64,000 nucleotides of DNA, taken from the NCBI GenBank assembly GCA_023382655.1, contig JAHDWK010000011.1, forward strand, positions 62,001-126,000, in the 5' to 3' direction. The DNA comes from Anaerolineae bacterium (GTDB lineage: Bacteria > Chloroflexota > Anaerolineae > Promineifilales > Promineifilaceae). Positions 26,805 through 36,016 of the stretch are shown here, piece after piece. The first letter of the stretch is position 1. Every line of letters starts with the position of its first letter. The translations under genes and the position numbers were made by a program. The notes under the pieces were generated by a model. It was not told the origin of the DNA and searched no databases. It saw nothing but the letters and a program-made list of their open reading frames with translations.

Positions 26805-27623
26805 CTAGACAGACACATCTTCCACCTCCTTCCAGCCAAACTCTCCCTTTTCGATCCACTTAGCTACCTGCAATTCGGACAAATAACCACTCACTGTCGA
26901 CTTTGACCGTCCGATTTCAACTGCCAATTCGGACAAGGTCGCGTTCGGTTTCGCTCGGATAACTTTCAACAGCTGTTGCATTACTTCTTGCTTTTTGGTC
27001 GTTCGCTTTTGTCGTGCCCGTCCGATTGTGTCAGATTCGGACGCATTGCGAATTCCATTGCCGTTCGGGTGATCCTGAATCTCGTTTTTCAGTTGGTCCT
27101 TTTGTGCGGTCAATCGTCCGATTTCGCCTTCCAGTTTTTCAATCTTATCCGAACGCTCCCGAACAAGTCTGTCCATCTCGGATTCTTTCTTCCGGGTTTC
27201 CCGAACGATTTCATCCAGACTATTCTGTGCCTCCATTCGAACGGCCGTTTCCTTGAGCTGTGCCAACAACAACTCGAAAGAGAGAAACAAAGCCAACGGC
27301 GGAATAGCGGCCAGGAACTGAGCCAGCAGGTCTCTTTCGGCATGAATGACATTCAAGATTACGCTCAATACGGTAAATATGGATACCAACGCCCAGGGAT
27401 AGACGGTTCGCTCCCGATTGAGATTGGCGCGCAGCACACTCAGGCTAAAGACGATAATCGCCCCGTCTATGATGGCTGGATACAGCCAGGCGATCTGCTC
27501 TACCACCCCAATTTGAACCGCCAGACCCTTGAGGGACTCAAAGGACAAGAAGAAAGCGCTGCCGGCCAGAAACAGGACCAGCAGCGCCGAAGCGAGGGAG
27601 ATGAGGTGATTAATGCGCTGCAT
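26805..27623 (-). CDS. DUF2637 membrane protein with coiled coil and C-terminal winged helix
   Basis: ATG 27623, site GAGGTGA. 272 residues: four hydrophobic segments in the first 130 residues with the DUF2637 look (FFLSFESLKGLAVQ, AWLYPAIIDGAIIVFSLSVL, ERTVYPWALVSIFTVLSVI). A coiled coil follows at about 140-185 (DRLVRERSDKIEKLEGEIGR), then a basic linker and a C-terminal winged helix at about 215-265 (QQLLKVIRAKPNATLSELAV, GRSKSTVSGYLSELQVA). DUF2637/SpdB-like proteins occur on conjugative elements of Actinobacteria and Chloroflexota. The HTH suggests DNA tethering to the membrane or regulation. Its first 51 codons and upstream region are the 230-bp repeat. Confidence 0.75.
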   Translation of the reverse strand: MQRINHLISLASALLVLFLAGSAFFLSFESLKGLAVQIGVVEQIAWLYPAIIDGAIIVFSLSVLRANLNRERTVYPWALVSIFTVLSVILNVIHAERDLLAQFLAAIPPLALFLSFELLLAQLKETAVRMEAQNSLDEIVRETRKKESEMDRLVRERSDKIEKLEGEIGRLTAQKDQLKNEIQDHPNGNGIRNASESDTIGRARQKRTTKKQEVMQQLLKVIRAKPNATLSELAVEIGRSKSTVSGYLSELQVAKWIEKGEFGWKEVEDVSV

Positions 27624-27700
27624 CGTTCACCTCGTTTTCCTCTGGATAGAGTGTACAAATCAACTGGAATGGGACGCTCAATTTGGTTTGATATTTGTGG
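27471..27700. repeat. 230-bp direct repeat, copy 2 (element end in comEC)
   Basis: Same sequence as 14223-14452 with three mismatches. It ends at ...TTTGTGG at 27700, where comEC coding sequence begins (CTTCAATATCGCC). Matching end points in both copies identify position 27700 as the element/chromosome junction. Confidence 0.85.
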
Positions 27701-27712
27701 CTTCAATATCGC
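27687..27712. other. Candidate attachment-site junction (attR type) inside comEC
   Basis: Left half belongs to the element (as in copy 1 of the repeat). Right half continues as comEC codons for GFNIAIL. In intact ComEC proteins this stretch is usually SGFNIAIL, so the crossover probably lies on the shared GG dinucleotide at 27699-27700. Large serine integrases typically use a 2-bp core, which fits. The matching other junction, with the comEC 5' part, is not in the window. Confidence 0.6.
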
Positions 27713-29345
27713 CATCCTCATCGCCATTCTTGTCAGCATCAGCGAGCCGTTTTTAGGGCGACGGGGGGCGGCTGTTTTTGCCGTCACCGGCATTTTGCTT
27801 TACACCATTCTCGTCGGCGCAGACGCCTCGGTGGTGCGGGCAGCCATTATGGGCATCATTTACCTCTTCACCCAACGCTGGTTGGGTCGGCCCAATTTTG
27901 CCTTTGCCTCCCTCTTTGCCGCCGGTTTTCTGATGACCCTGGTCAATCCGTTTACGCTCTGGGATGTGGGCTTTCAATTGAGCTTCATGGCTACCCTGAG
28001 CCTGATGGTGTACGCTGACCCTTTCAGCAAATGGACAGACCGGCAGTTGCAGCACCTTATGTCCCGGCAGCAGGCGCGTCGGGTCATGGGCATCCTGTCT
28101 GAGGCAGTGGTCATTACCCTGGCGGCGCAGGTGTTGACCCTGCCGCTGATGGTGGGGTACTTCCAGCAGCTGTCGCTGATCAGCCTGCCCGCCAATTTCC
28201 TGATCTTACCCGCCCAACCGGCAGTGATGACCTGGGGCGGGCTGGCGACACTGGTGGGCATGGTTTCGCCCGCATTGGCACAGCCGATTGCCTGGGTAGC
28301 CTGGCTGCCACTCACCTATACCATTGGGTTGGTGCGCCTGTTTGCAGCCGTGCCGTATGCGGCCGTACCTGTCAACATCAGTTGGGGATGGGTGCTGGCC
28401 TTTTATGGCCTGATCGCCACCCTCACATATCTGGCGCAGCAAGAGCCAGAACGCCGTCGCCGCTTATTGGCCGACTTACGGCCTGCCTGGGGAATGCGAC
28501 TGATGGTAGGCGGCACGGCCGTACTCGCCCTGCTTGTCTTTAGTTGGGCCGCCACCCAACCCGATGGCAAACTGCATGTCGCCTTTCTGGATGTGGGGCA
28601 GGGTGATGCTATCTTCATCCAGACGCCTTCTGGTCGCCAGCTATTGGTAGATGGCGGCAATGACCCCTCGGTGCTAAATGATCGCCTGGGGCAGCAAATG
28701 CCCTTTTGGGACCGGCATATTGACATCATGGTAGCCACCCACCCGGACGCCGATCATGTGTCTGGGCTGGTAGAGTTGTACGGCCGTTACCAGATCGGAC
28801 AGCTCATCACCGATGGCGCAGAAGCCGACGCCTCTGCCGGATATGAAGCCTTGCTGCAAGTGGCCGAGGCACAGCAAACGCCATTGCACCGGGCTGTAGC
28901 CGGAGAAGTGATCGAAATTGGCGACGGCGTGCGGCTGGAAATTGTACATCCGGGAACAGAGTTAGACGCCGAAAACCGGAATGAAAATTCCGTCTCCTTC
29001 CGATTGATGTATGGCAACTTCTCGCTCTTGCTGACCGGCGATGTTGAGGAAAAAGGTGAAGCGATGATGTTACAAAAGGGGCTTCCGCTGCAAGCCCTCG
29101 TCTTCAAAGCCGGGCATCACGGATCGCGCACCTCCAGCACAGAGCCATTTCTGGCAGCCGTGCAGCCGCACATCATGGTTGTCTCCGCCGGGGCCGATAA
29201 CCGTTTCGGCCACCCGCACCCGGAAGTGTTGGCGCGAGCGGCGGAGAGAGGCACGGCCGTGCTGCACACTGCCGAATTGGGCACCATTGAAGTCATCACC
29301 GACGGACATACGATGTGGTGGCAGGCGAGGGGTGGGGATCAGTGA
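27701..29345 (+). pseudogene. comEC: comEC (DNA uptake channel), 5' part missing
   Basis: About 548 codons remain, from GFNIAIL to the stop at 29345. They cover the core of the Competence domain with multiple transmembrane helices (GILLYTILVGADASVVRAAI, FTLWDVGFQLSF, LPANFLILP). They also include the complete C-terminal metallo-beta-lactamase-like domain (FLDVGQGDAIFIQTP, ATHPDADHVSGL, LTGDVEEKGE, FKAGHHGSRTS). The N-terminal 200-250 residues, normally an OB-like domain and first helices, are absent because the integrated element ends here. The open frame runs upstream to 26976 through antisense DUF2637 DNA, and an ATG at 27669 could start a short fused product, but a working channel is unlikely. 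Confidence 0.85.
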
Positions 29346-29382
29346 GGCAACCTCCCGGAGGTTGCCACTCTCCGGGAGGTCG
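29346..29382. terminator. Palindromic hairpin between convergent genes
   Basis: GGCAACCTCC and GGAGGTTGCC flank one base, and an overlapping CTCCGGGAG palindrome follows. It sits in the 49 bp between the convergent comEC remnant and the Asp-box protein gene, so a bidirectional terminator is likely, although T-runs are weak. Confidence 0.45.
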
Positions 29383-29394
29383 TGAGACTAAGGG

Positions 29395-32300
29395 TTATTG
29401 TTTACGCCGCCAGAAAAGGAGGCCAAAGAGGGGCAGTACGGCCGTGGCCGCCAATATGTTCCCGGTGGGCTGGGGCGCGGCGCTGCTGCTCTCTTCTGGT
29501 TTAACGATGATGGGCAGGTAGATGAAATAGTCGGGTGGGGGCGGTGGTTCCTCGACAACGGCCGTTGTCGTCAACGCCACATTGGCCGAAACATCACCAT
29601 CACTGTCGGACACGGCCGTTACCGTCACCGTGTCACTGAGGTTATTGGTAGCCGTCAGCGGCACATGCACCATCACCATCACCATATCGCCGGTTCCAGC
29701 CACCAGACTCACCGTCGTGGTAGATGGATGAGTCATCCATTCATTGCCTGCCAGGCTAAGCGTGAAGTTGTCATCGGTATCGCCGGTATTGGTGAGGTGC
29801 AGGGTGTAGGTGACAATAGCCCCGGCCGTGCCGGTGAGGGTGTTATCTACGGTCGTGAGCGCCACGCCATACACCGGCAGTCCTTCCACAGTCAACATGA
29901 GGGGTAACGTCACCAATCCCGTGGCTGAGTCGTTGCTGTCAATGCACAATGTGCCTGTGTACACACCAGCCGTCAGCGCCATGCTGTCAAAAATCACATC
30001 CACCGGCGTGGCTGCATCCGGGTCGGTCATACCGGCATCAGGCACGGCGCTTAACCAGGGCAGGTCACCGGGAACTGCACAGTTGGCGTCGGTCGCTTCG
30101 CTGAGGCTCCAGGTCAACGATAAGGTACCTGTATTACTGATGGTGAGGGTTTGGGTGACGGCCGTGTCCGGCGTCTGGATGCTGCTGAGATTATCAGGAT
30201 TCACAACAATAACCGGCGCTTCAATTCGCGGCAGCGGCCAAACATATGCCCCCCGCGCCCTTGTAAACAACGCCAGCGTGGTAAAACCGCGATCAATCGC
30301 CATATCCCAGATCATCATCCGTGGCAGCCCGGCCGTGAATAGATTCCAGGTTGGTGAAGATTCGCTGATGTCATCAGTGAAATAAAGACCCCAATCCGTC
30401 CCGGCAAACACCTGGTTAGGAAAATTCGGGTTGGCAATGATGCTGTTCACCGGGATATTGGGCAAATTACCCGTTTTATTTTCCCAGGTGAAGGAAGAAC
30501 AATTCGCATTACATGTCACCTGGAATACATGCCCCGGCGTGGTCGGCGTGTTTTCGTCAAAGCCGCCCACCGCCGCAAAACCGGTGGTAGCAATGGTGGG
30601 GTGGGTGGCCACATCCATAATGGGGCGATTAGGCAGCACCGTGTTGCCGTCGGTCACATTGACCCAGGTCGCGCTGTTCGCAATCCCCTGCCCCAACTCA
30701 AAGCCATATTGCACATTGCCATCCAGCGTACCCACAATGGCGATAGAGCCATCATTCACGCCATAACTCAATTGCTGGATGAATGACCGTGCCCCCAACG
30801 TGCCTTTGGTCAGGTCGGGGCTGTTAGCCAGAAAAGTTGTCCCGGCGTTGACAGATTCCCAAACGCGATGAGTCCCAACGATCATATGGTCACATATCGC
30901 GCCAGGGCAGTTATATTTGTCCAGTTCATATGGCATGATAAAGCTAAGCCGATCACCGGTCCAGGGTCGAGCCAGATTAAAATATGGCCCATTGGGTCCA
31001 TTGGTGGAACGTTTCAAACCGCCATTCTGGCTTTCCTGATACCAGTTCAGCCCCGCTTTGGGTTCAATGCGGGCGAACATGCCATCACCGCCAGTAGTCA
31101 TCTGCCATTGAGCAGCTTCCACCGGCTCGCCGCCAGCCACGTCCCACACCTTCACCATGGAGCCATTATCTTGTGCGCCACCGTTAATACCAGGATTATC
31201 CGATGTATTAAATTCGCCGGTAATGTCACCAGAATAAAACTCGATGGTGTTAAACGTCTGGTTCAGACGGACAAAGTTGTTAAAACTGAGGGTGGGGGAA
31301 GTAGCAACGCCGGTATAGTACGCGCCACCATCTGTTGTCGCCAGCAACCGGTCAGGATCGTTGTCTACATAGGCCAGACCATGATGATCCACATGTACCA
31401 CATTACCACCCGAATACCCAACGGTAATATTGGACAAACTGGCCCCACCATCTGTGGAACGCCAAAGGTCAATCATCTGGACAAAAATGACCATGGGATT
31501 GGTGGGATCAACAATCACATTCTGGTCATACCAGTTTTGGGAGCTGCCACCATCGGTATTGGTACCCTGAATCCAGGTATTACCCCCGTCCTGGGTGCGG
31601 AACACAGCCAGCAACCCCTGGGACAAGTCGGTATGTGCCACAACCGCGTAGATAAAGTTGGGGTTGCTGGGGGCCATGGCCAGGTCAATACGGCCAACAT
31701 TGCTGGGGTTATTGGGTGTGCCGTTGCCGGTTCCGGCCGGGAAACCATTGTCGCCTCTGGTTAACAATGTCCAATCGCCTACAGCCGGGCAGCCACCAGT
31801 GGGCATGGTGACGCGGTAGACGCCGTTAGCGCCGTTTTGGTCAAGGTCTGGCTGCACAGGCGTGGGTGCACCACGTGTGCCAATGGCTACATAGACATCG
31901 GTACTGATGCCATTGTCATGGAGGATGAGGCCGGTGCCGTCTTGCCGTTGGCTGCTATGGGGGTTGGTGAGACAGGGGCCGGACCAGTTTTCGCCAGCAT
32001 CATAGGAGAAAAAGACACCGGTTTTAGCGGTTACGACTACATTATTGCTGTTGCGGGGGTCAACCCGCACTTTGCCAATGGCCTGATACTGTGGGAAAGT
32101 GTTTGGGGGTTGAGGATAGCCAGGGCCAAAGACGTCTTCACCCAACACTTCCCAGGTGGCGCCGGCATCGCTGCTTTTCAATACGCCCGCGCTGCCAAAA
32201 GACCAGGAGCCATAACGCAAATCGCCAGTGCCAGCATAAATGGTATTGTGGTCGTTGGGATCAAGGGTCATATCACCAATGGCAGTGCTGGCAAGCAGAG

Positions 32301-32889
32301 GGTCATCGGTGAGGACTGTCCAGGTGGTGTTTTCATCGCAGCAGTTGGTGGTTTTCCAAACGCCACCACCGTCGGAACCGACATAGGCGATGTTGGGGGA
32401 GATGGGATCACTGACGACGACGTTGGTACGGCCGGCGACGATGCCATAGCTGAAACAGCCGGAGCAACCCGTCGTTTGTAATGGGGCGGGGCCGAGGGCG
32501 GTGAATTGGGTGGGGTCTAGATTGCCGCCGCCTTCCATGCGCGTGGCGGCGAGGGCCCCAGCAGGTAAGGCTTCTTGAATATGGCGGTCGGTTTCGGCCG
32601 CATCTACCAACCATTGCTGGTTAAAAACGCCGGTGGGATAAGAGGCACGGATGGCCCAATAGTCGGCCATGCTATTGAGAAAGAGACCTTCCATTTCGGG
32701 GTTTTCTTCAGCTTCAGCGGCATAACGTTCGAGCGGTAGCTCTTTAGCGATATATAACTCTAGCCGGGCTTGCTGGGCCAGGTTGCCTTCCGGGGCCGGT
32801 GCAGTAGGCTGCATCAGGGCAATGGCGCCGGTTAGGAACAGAGCAACGAGTAATAATAAACTGATCAGGCGGGCGGGTTTTGCTTTCAT
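29395..32889 (-). CDS. Secreted Asp-box (sortilin/BNR-like) repeat protein with C-terminal anchor
   Basis: 1164 residues. Signal peptide LISLLLLVALFLTGAIAL. From about residue 130 to 860 a beta-propeller-like region carries Asp-box motifs (SDAGATWEV, TQDGGNTWIQ, STDGGASLSN) and repeated NPNFIYAVV/NTIYAGTGD strands, as in VPS10/BNR proteins. Then come Ig-like/DUF11-type domains (VTQTLTISNTGTLSLTWSL, ITYTLH-type strands). The end carries the YFIYLPIIVKP signature, a Ser/Pro spacer and a final hydrophobic helix plus WRRKQ, a sorting-type or membrane anchor. Probably surface-exposed carbohydrate or protein binding; no enzyme residues could be assigned. It has the same C-terminal FLP-type motif as the giant protein at 14.6-23.4 kb. 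Confidence 0.8.
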   Translation of the reverse strand: MKAKPARLISLLLLVALFLTGAIALMQPTAPAPEGNLAQQARLELYIAKELPLERYAAEAEENPEMEGLFLNSMADYWAIRASYPTGVFNQQWLVDAAETDRHIQEALPAGALAATRMEGGGNLDPTQFTALGPAPLQTTGCSGCFSYGIVAGRTNVVVSDPISPNIAYVGSDGGGVWKTTNCCDENTTWTVLTDDPLLASTAIGDMTLDPNDHNTIYAGTGDLRYGSWSFGSAGVLKSSDAGATWEVLGEDVFGPGYPQPPNTFPQYQAIGKVRVDPRNSNNVVVTAKTGVFFSYDAGENWSGPCLTNPHSSQRQDGTGLILHDNGISTDVYVAIGTRGAPTPVQPDLDQNGANGVYRVTMPTGGCPAVGDWTLLTRGDNGFPAGTGNGTPNNPSNVGRIDLAMAPSNPNFIYAVVAHTDLSQGLLAVFRTQDGGNTWIQGTNTDGGSSQNWYDQNVIVDPTNPMVIFVQMIDLWRSTDGGASLSNITVGYSGGNVVHVDHHGLAYVDNDPDRLLATTDGGAYYTGVATSPTLSFNNFVRLNQTFNTIEFYSGDITGEFNTSDNPGINGGAQDNGSMVKVWDVAGGEPVEAAQWQMTTGGDGMFARIEPKAGLNWYQESQNGGLKRSTNGPNGPYFNLARPWTGDRLSFIMPYELDKYNCPGAICDHMIVGTHRVWESVNAGTTFLANSPDLTKGTLGARSFIQQLSYGVNDGSIAIVGTLDGNVQYGFELGQGIANSATWVNVTDGNTVLPNRPIMDVATHPTIATTGFAAVGGFDENTPTTPGHVFQVTCNANCSSFTWENKTGNLPNIPVNSIIANPNFPNQVFAGTDWGLYFTDDISESSPTWNLFTAGLPRMMIWDMAIDRGFTTLALFTRARGAYVWPLPRIEAPVIVVNPDNLSSIQTPDTAVTQTLTISNTGTLSLTWSLSEATDANCAVPGDLPWLSAVPDAGMTDPDAATPVDVIFDSMALTAGVYTGTLCIDSNDSATGLVTLPLMLTVEGLPVYGVALTTVDNTLTGTAGAIVTYTLHLTNTGDTDDNFTLSLAGNEWMTHPSTTTVSLVAGTGDMVMVMVHVPLTATNNLSDTVTVTAVSDSDGDVSANVALTTTAVVEEPPPPPDYFIYLPIIVKPEESSSAAPQPTGNILAATAVLPLFGLLFWRRKQ

Positions 32890-33039
32890 TTTTCGTTTAT
32901 CCTTCCTTATTAAAGAAACTTGTGGCGGAAATTATACTGTTGATCGGGCTATAGGCTAATTGCTGTTTTGTACTGCGGTTAAAACATTACGGCCGTGCCC
33001 ACGTACTGTAGGCATCTTGTGAAAATAAGGAGCAAGCAG

Positions 33040-33699
33040 ATGCAAACAAACGGACATCTGACCAACCTCTGGGAGCGAGCCAAAACACCGCTGGCGGCAT
33101 TGGGCGGTTTTATCTTTCTCATCTGGTTGTTGGAGCTGGTGGATTGGTTGATTTTTAACGGGGCGCTGGATGGTTATGGCATCAAACCGCGCACGGCAAA
33201 TGGGTTAATAGGCATCCTGTATGCCCCGTTTTTGCATGGTGGGTTTGGGCATCTGATGGCCAACACCATGCCTATTCTGATTTTGGGTGGGCTGATTGTT
33301 ATCTCTCGGGGATTAAAAGAGTTTTTTATTGTGACGGGCATGGTAATGATTATTGGTGGGTTGGGGACATGGCTCATTGGACCGAGCTTTTCGGTACATA
33401 TTGGGGCCAGTGGGCTGGTGTTTGGCTACTTTGGTTTTTTGCTGCTGATGGCTTATTTTGAGCGAAGTTGCCAGGCCATTGTGGTGGCGGTGGTGGTTTT
33501 GTTCATTTATGGGGGGTTGATTTGGGGGATTCTGCCACGCGGGGATGGTATTTCCTGGCAATCCCATTTGTTTGGGCTGGTGGGGGGCGTCCTGGCGGCT
33601 TATTTACTAGGGCAGCGGGAAACAAGGGATGTGGGCGAACCAGGGGCCGCGCCTGGCATGGAAGATGAGATTGTGATCCACGACAGTTATGATATGTAG
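33040..33699 (+). CDS. Rhomboid-family intramembrane serine protease
   Basis: ATG 33040 follows AAGGAG. 219 residues with about six transmembrane segments. Motifs: HGGFGHLMANTMPILILG (residues about 65-85), the catalytic serine in HIGASGLVFG (GASG near residue 120) and the catalytic histidine in SWQSHLFGLVGG (near 175). These form the Ser-His dyad that cuts transmembrane substrates. It stands alone, divergent from the Asp-box protein. Confidence 0.88.
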   Translation: MQTNGHLTNLWERAKTPLAALGGFIFLIWLLELVDWLIFNGALDGYGIKPRTANGLIGILYAPFLHGGFGHLMANTMPILILGGLIVISRGLKEFFIVTGMVMIIGGLGTWLIGPSFSVHIGASGLVFGYFGFLLLMAYFERSCQAIVVAVVVLFIYGGLIWGILPRGDGISWQSHLFGLVGGVLAAYLLGQRETRDVGEPGAAPGMEDEIVIHDSYDM

Positions 33700-33781
33700 G
33701 ACACGGCCGTGCCCCATCGGTCTTGCTATCATAATCCACCCCCGGTAAAATGCCCGGCCATGAGCCAGCCGGGATCATTGC

Positions 33782-34934
33782 TTGACAATACCGGAGAATG
33801 ATGAAGAGGCCAGTTTACAAACAAACACGGCCGTACCCACCGACACAACTACACCTACAGAAACCCCTACAACAGAACCCACCACCACACCGACAAATTC
33901 GCCTTCACCGGAACCTACAAACACACTTTCACCAGAGCCAACAGCGACGGCAACCCAACAACCCACTGCTGCCGTTGTTCAGCCAACTGCTACACCGACG
34001 ACGGCCGTGCCCGTCTCTGCTCCCGTTGCGCCGCCATCTGCTCCTGCTCCCACCGGCCCAAACCTGCTGGCAAACCCTGGCTTTGGCTGGCTGGGCCAAT
34101 GTGCGGGCCATTCAGGGCGGTTCGGGTAATGCGCGATTTATTCGTTCTGGTCAACATTCAGCACTTGGCTATGCTGGGCAAATCGTTTCCAACATCGTAC
34201 CAGGAACAACGTACCGGGCCGGGGCCTGGGTGATTATGTGGTCCAGTACAGGTGAAAACCGCTCTATTTCAGAAAACTCTGGCGACTTACACGGCCGTAT
34301 CTGTATCAATACCAATGGCAACAATGACCCCCTCGCTGATGTCTGCTCCGAATGGATACAGTCACTAGATGCCTGGCAATACATCTCGATTGATGCTGTG
34401 GCTACCCAAAGTGTTGTCAATGTCAGAATAGTATCTGTTATCCTCGGCGCCAACCGTCCACTCCACAACGAAGCATACTGGGACGACGTTGAGCTAGGGC
34501 TGGCTCCCGTAGCGGCTACAGCCACTCCCCTGCCTACACCTCCTCCATCCCGTCCCGCGCCGATTCCTTTTAACGCTTCCGCCCTGCGCGATAATTTGAA
34601 CTTTGTGCGTTCGCAAATTGAACAAATGGGTGGCGTGTTGGATCGCTTGTACAACGGTGAACCGGGCAAATGTTCTGAATATCTGGGTTATTACCATACT
34701 GTTTTGACATCGCCCACCTATGACGGCATACCCACCGAATGGCAAACCATCTATAACGAGTACGTCTTTGCCGTAGAAAACGTCCTGGCAACCAATGATG
34801 CCCTCAGGGGCCTGTGCGTTGATGGTGGCAGGGTCACGCAGCACAATTACGGCGTGGGCCGGCAGGGCATCAATATCAGTCTGGAGCGGGTCATACCCGC
34901 CATTGAAGCAGCTAATGCCTTGTCGGGTGGTTAA
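33782..34934 (+). pseudogene. Frameshifted secreted protein with Thr/Pro linker and carbohydrate-binding-like domain
   Basis: One frame (TTG 33782) gives a Thr/Pro/Glu-rich linker ending GPNLLANPGFGWLGQ. The sense then passes to another frame at about 34085 (GWANVRAIQGGSGNARFIRSG) and runs to 34934. The expected junction NLLANPGFEGWANVRA, typical of CBM-like domains, shows an indel. The C-terminal part contains SNIVPGTTYRAGAWV, a jelly-roll-like strand set, and a helical domain (FVRSQIEQMGGVLDRLYNGE). No signal peptide is seen at the N-terminus, so the 5' end may also be lost. Confidence 0.55.
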
Positions 34935-35034
34935 GCAGGTAGGAGAGGGTTATGTCTGATCCCGAAACCTGCGCGTGCAGCCCCACGAAACGATCTTGTT
35001 AAAAATCACCGGGTGAGGTTTGACCTTCCCACCA

Positions 35035-35928
35035 TCAGTCAAAGTAACCAGAACCCTGCACTATCTCCACCGCCGGCAAAAACGTGGTTTCTTCAATGGA
35101 ACAGCCGCTGCGTTCCAGAAAAGCCTGCACCACCCGGTAACCAATGGCATAACCACCATAGGTAGGCATTCCACCTAAAGGTGCAAAGCCACTGCGCTCC
35201 GCCAGGGCGTCGCCAAAGATGTAGCTGCGAATCAGGTTGAAACCGGTGGCGTTTAGCCCCTCCCCTACCAGGCGGCGAGCCGTCTCCAACTCAGCTTCAT
35301 TAAAATCAGTCACATAATAGCCCACCTTGTCCTCGCCAAAAAGGGAGGCGGCAAATGCCTCGGCCGTGCCTTCAATAATGATGTAGTCGGCTACGGAGGT
35401 GTGCTGCATATCCCAGGGAAACGCACGTAGCCGGATCAGATGATGCATTTCGTGGGCGATGAGGCCACCCAGGCGTAACAGATTATACTCGTTTGGTTCC
35501 CAGAACTGCCCCAAAAATTGCGGCTGCATCCAGTGGGTAGCACCGGTGTAACCCCGTTCCAATGGATTGGATCGGGCGGCGTCAGCCAGCAGCAACCACC
35601 CGCTGACCGTCTCGAAGGGAATCTGCGCCGCGTAGGGTGCAAAACGGGCCAGCGCTGTTTCCAGGGCATCACACCCCATTTCCCAGGCATGGGCAGCCTC
35701 CATTTTTGCCAGGAGCACGGCCGTTTGCTCCACCTGATCCGGCAATAACCACCCCCAGGCACGCGCCCCGGCCAGGGAATCGCTTTCCGCGTTTGCCATC
35801 ATAGACATCATCTGCTGCCAGGGGTTCACAAACAACTCCAAATAAAGTTGCTGCCTTTTGTCCGCATCTGGCTCCGCCAGAAGACGGTGGTAATACTCGT
35901 TGGTTGGTATCCAATTGCTTTGCATATT
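35035..35928 (-). CDS. DUF2268-type putative zinc protease
   Basis: ATG 35928 is preceded by AAGGGA. 297 residues. The zinc motif HEMHH (GLIAHEMHHLIRLR, near residue 160) is followed by a downstream glutamate in YIIIEGTAEAFAASLFGE, matching the gluzincin-like DUF2268 family. C-terminal GGMPTYGGYAIGYRVVQ is also typical. The substrate is unknown. It lies downstream of a MerR/TipAS regulator on the same strand, separated by a repeat, so it is probably regulated by it. Confidence 0.75.
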   Translation of the reverse strand, partial: NMQSNWIPTNEYYHRLLAEPDADKRQQLYLELFVNPWQQMMSMMANAESDSLAGARAWGWLLPDQVEQTAVLLAKMEAAHAWEMGCDALETALARFAPYAAQIPFETVSGWLLLADAARSNPLERGYTGATHWMQPQFLGQFWEPNEYNLLRLGGLIAHEMHHLIRLRAFPWDMQHTSVADYIIIEGTAEAFAASLFGEDKVGYYVTDFNEAELETARRLVGEGLNATGFNLIRSYIFGDALAERSGFAPLGGMPTYGGYAIGYRVVQAFLERSGCSIEETTFLPAVEIVQGSGYFD

Positions 35929-35963
35929 ATTGTCCCTTCTGATGTTTCTGTTTGTTAGGATGA

Positions 35964-36004
35964 GGGCAACCACAAGGGTTGCTCAGGGCAACCACAAGGG
36001 TTGC
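35964..36004. repeat. Two tandem copies of a 19-bp hairpin repeat
   Basis: GGGCAACCACAAGGGTTGC occurs at 35964-35982 and 35986-36004. Each copy is an inverted repeat (GCAACC/GGTTGC). It sits between the MerR regulator gene and the DUF2268 gene and may act as an mRNA hairpin. No array of spacers, so not CRISPR. Confidence 0.75.
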
Positions 36005-36016
36005 CCCTACCAGGGG

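Noticed and set aside
26976..27700. Long plus-strand open frame upstream of comEC
   Set aside because: It is the antisense of the DUF2637 gene; the comEC homology begins exactly at 27701.
35964..36004. Tandem short repeats as a CRISPR array
   Set aside because: Only two units of 19 bp separated by 3 bp, without spacers; each unit is a hairpin.
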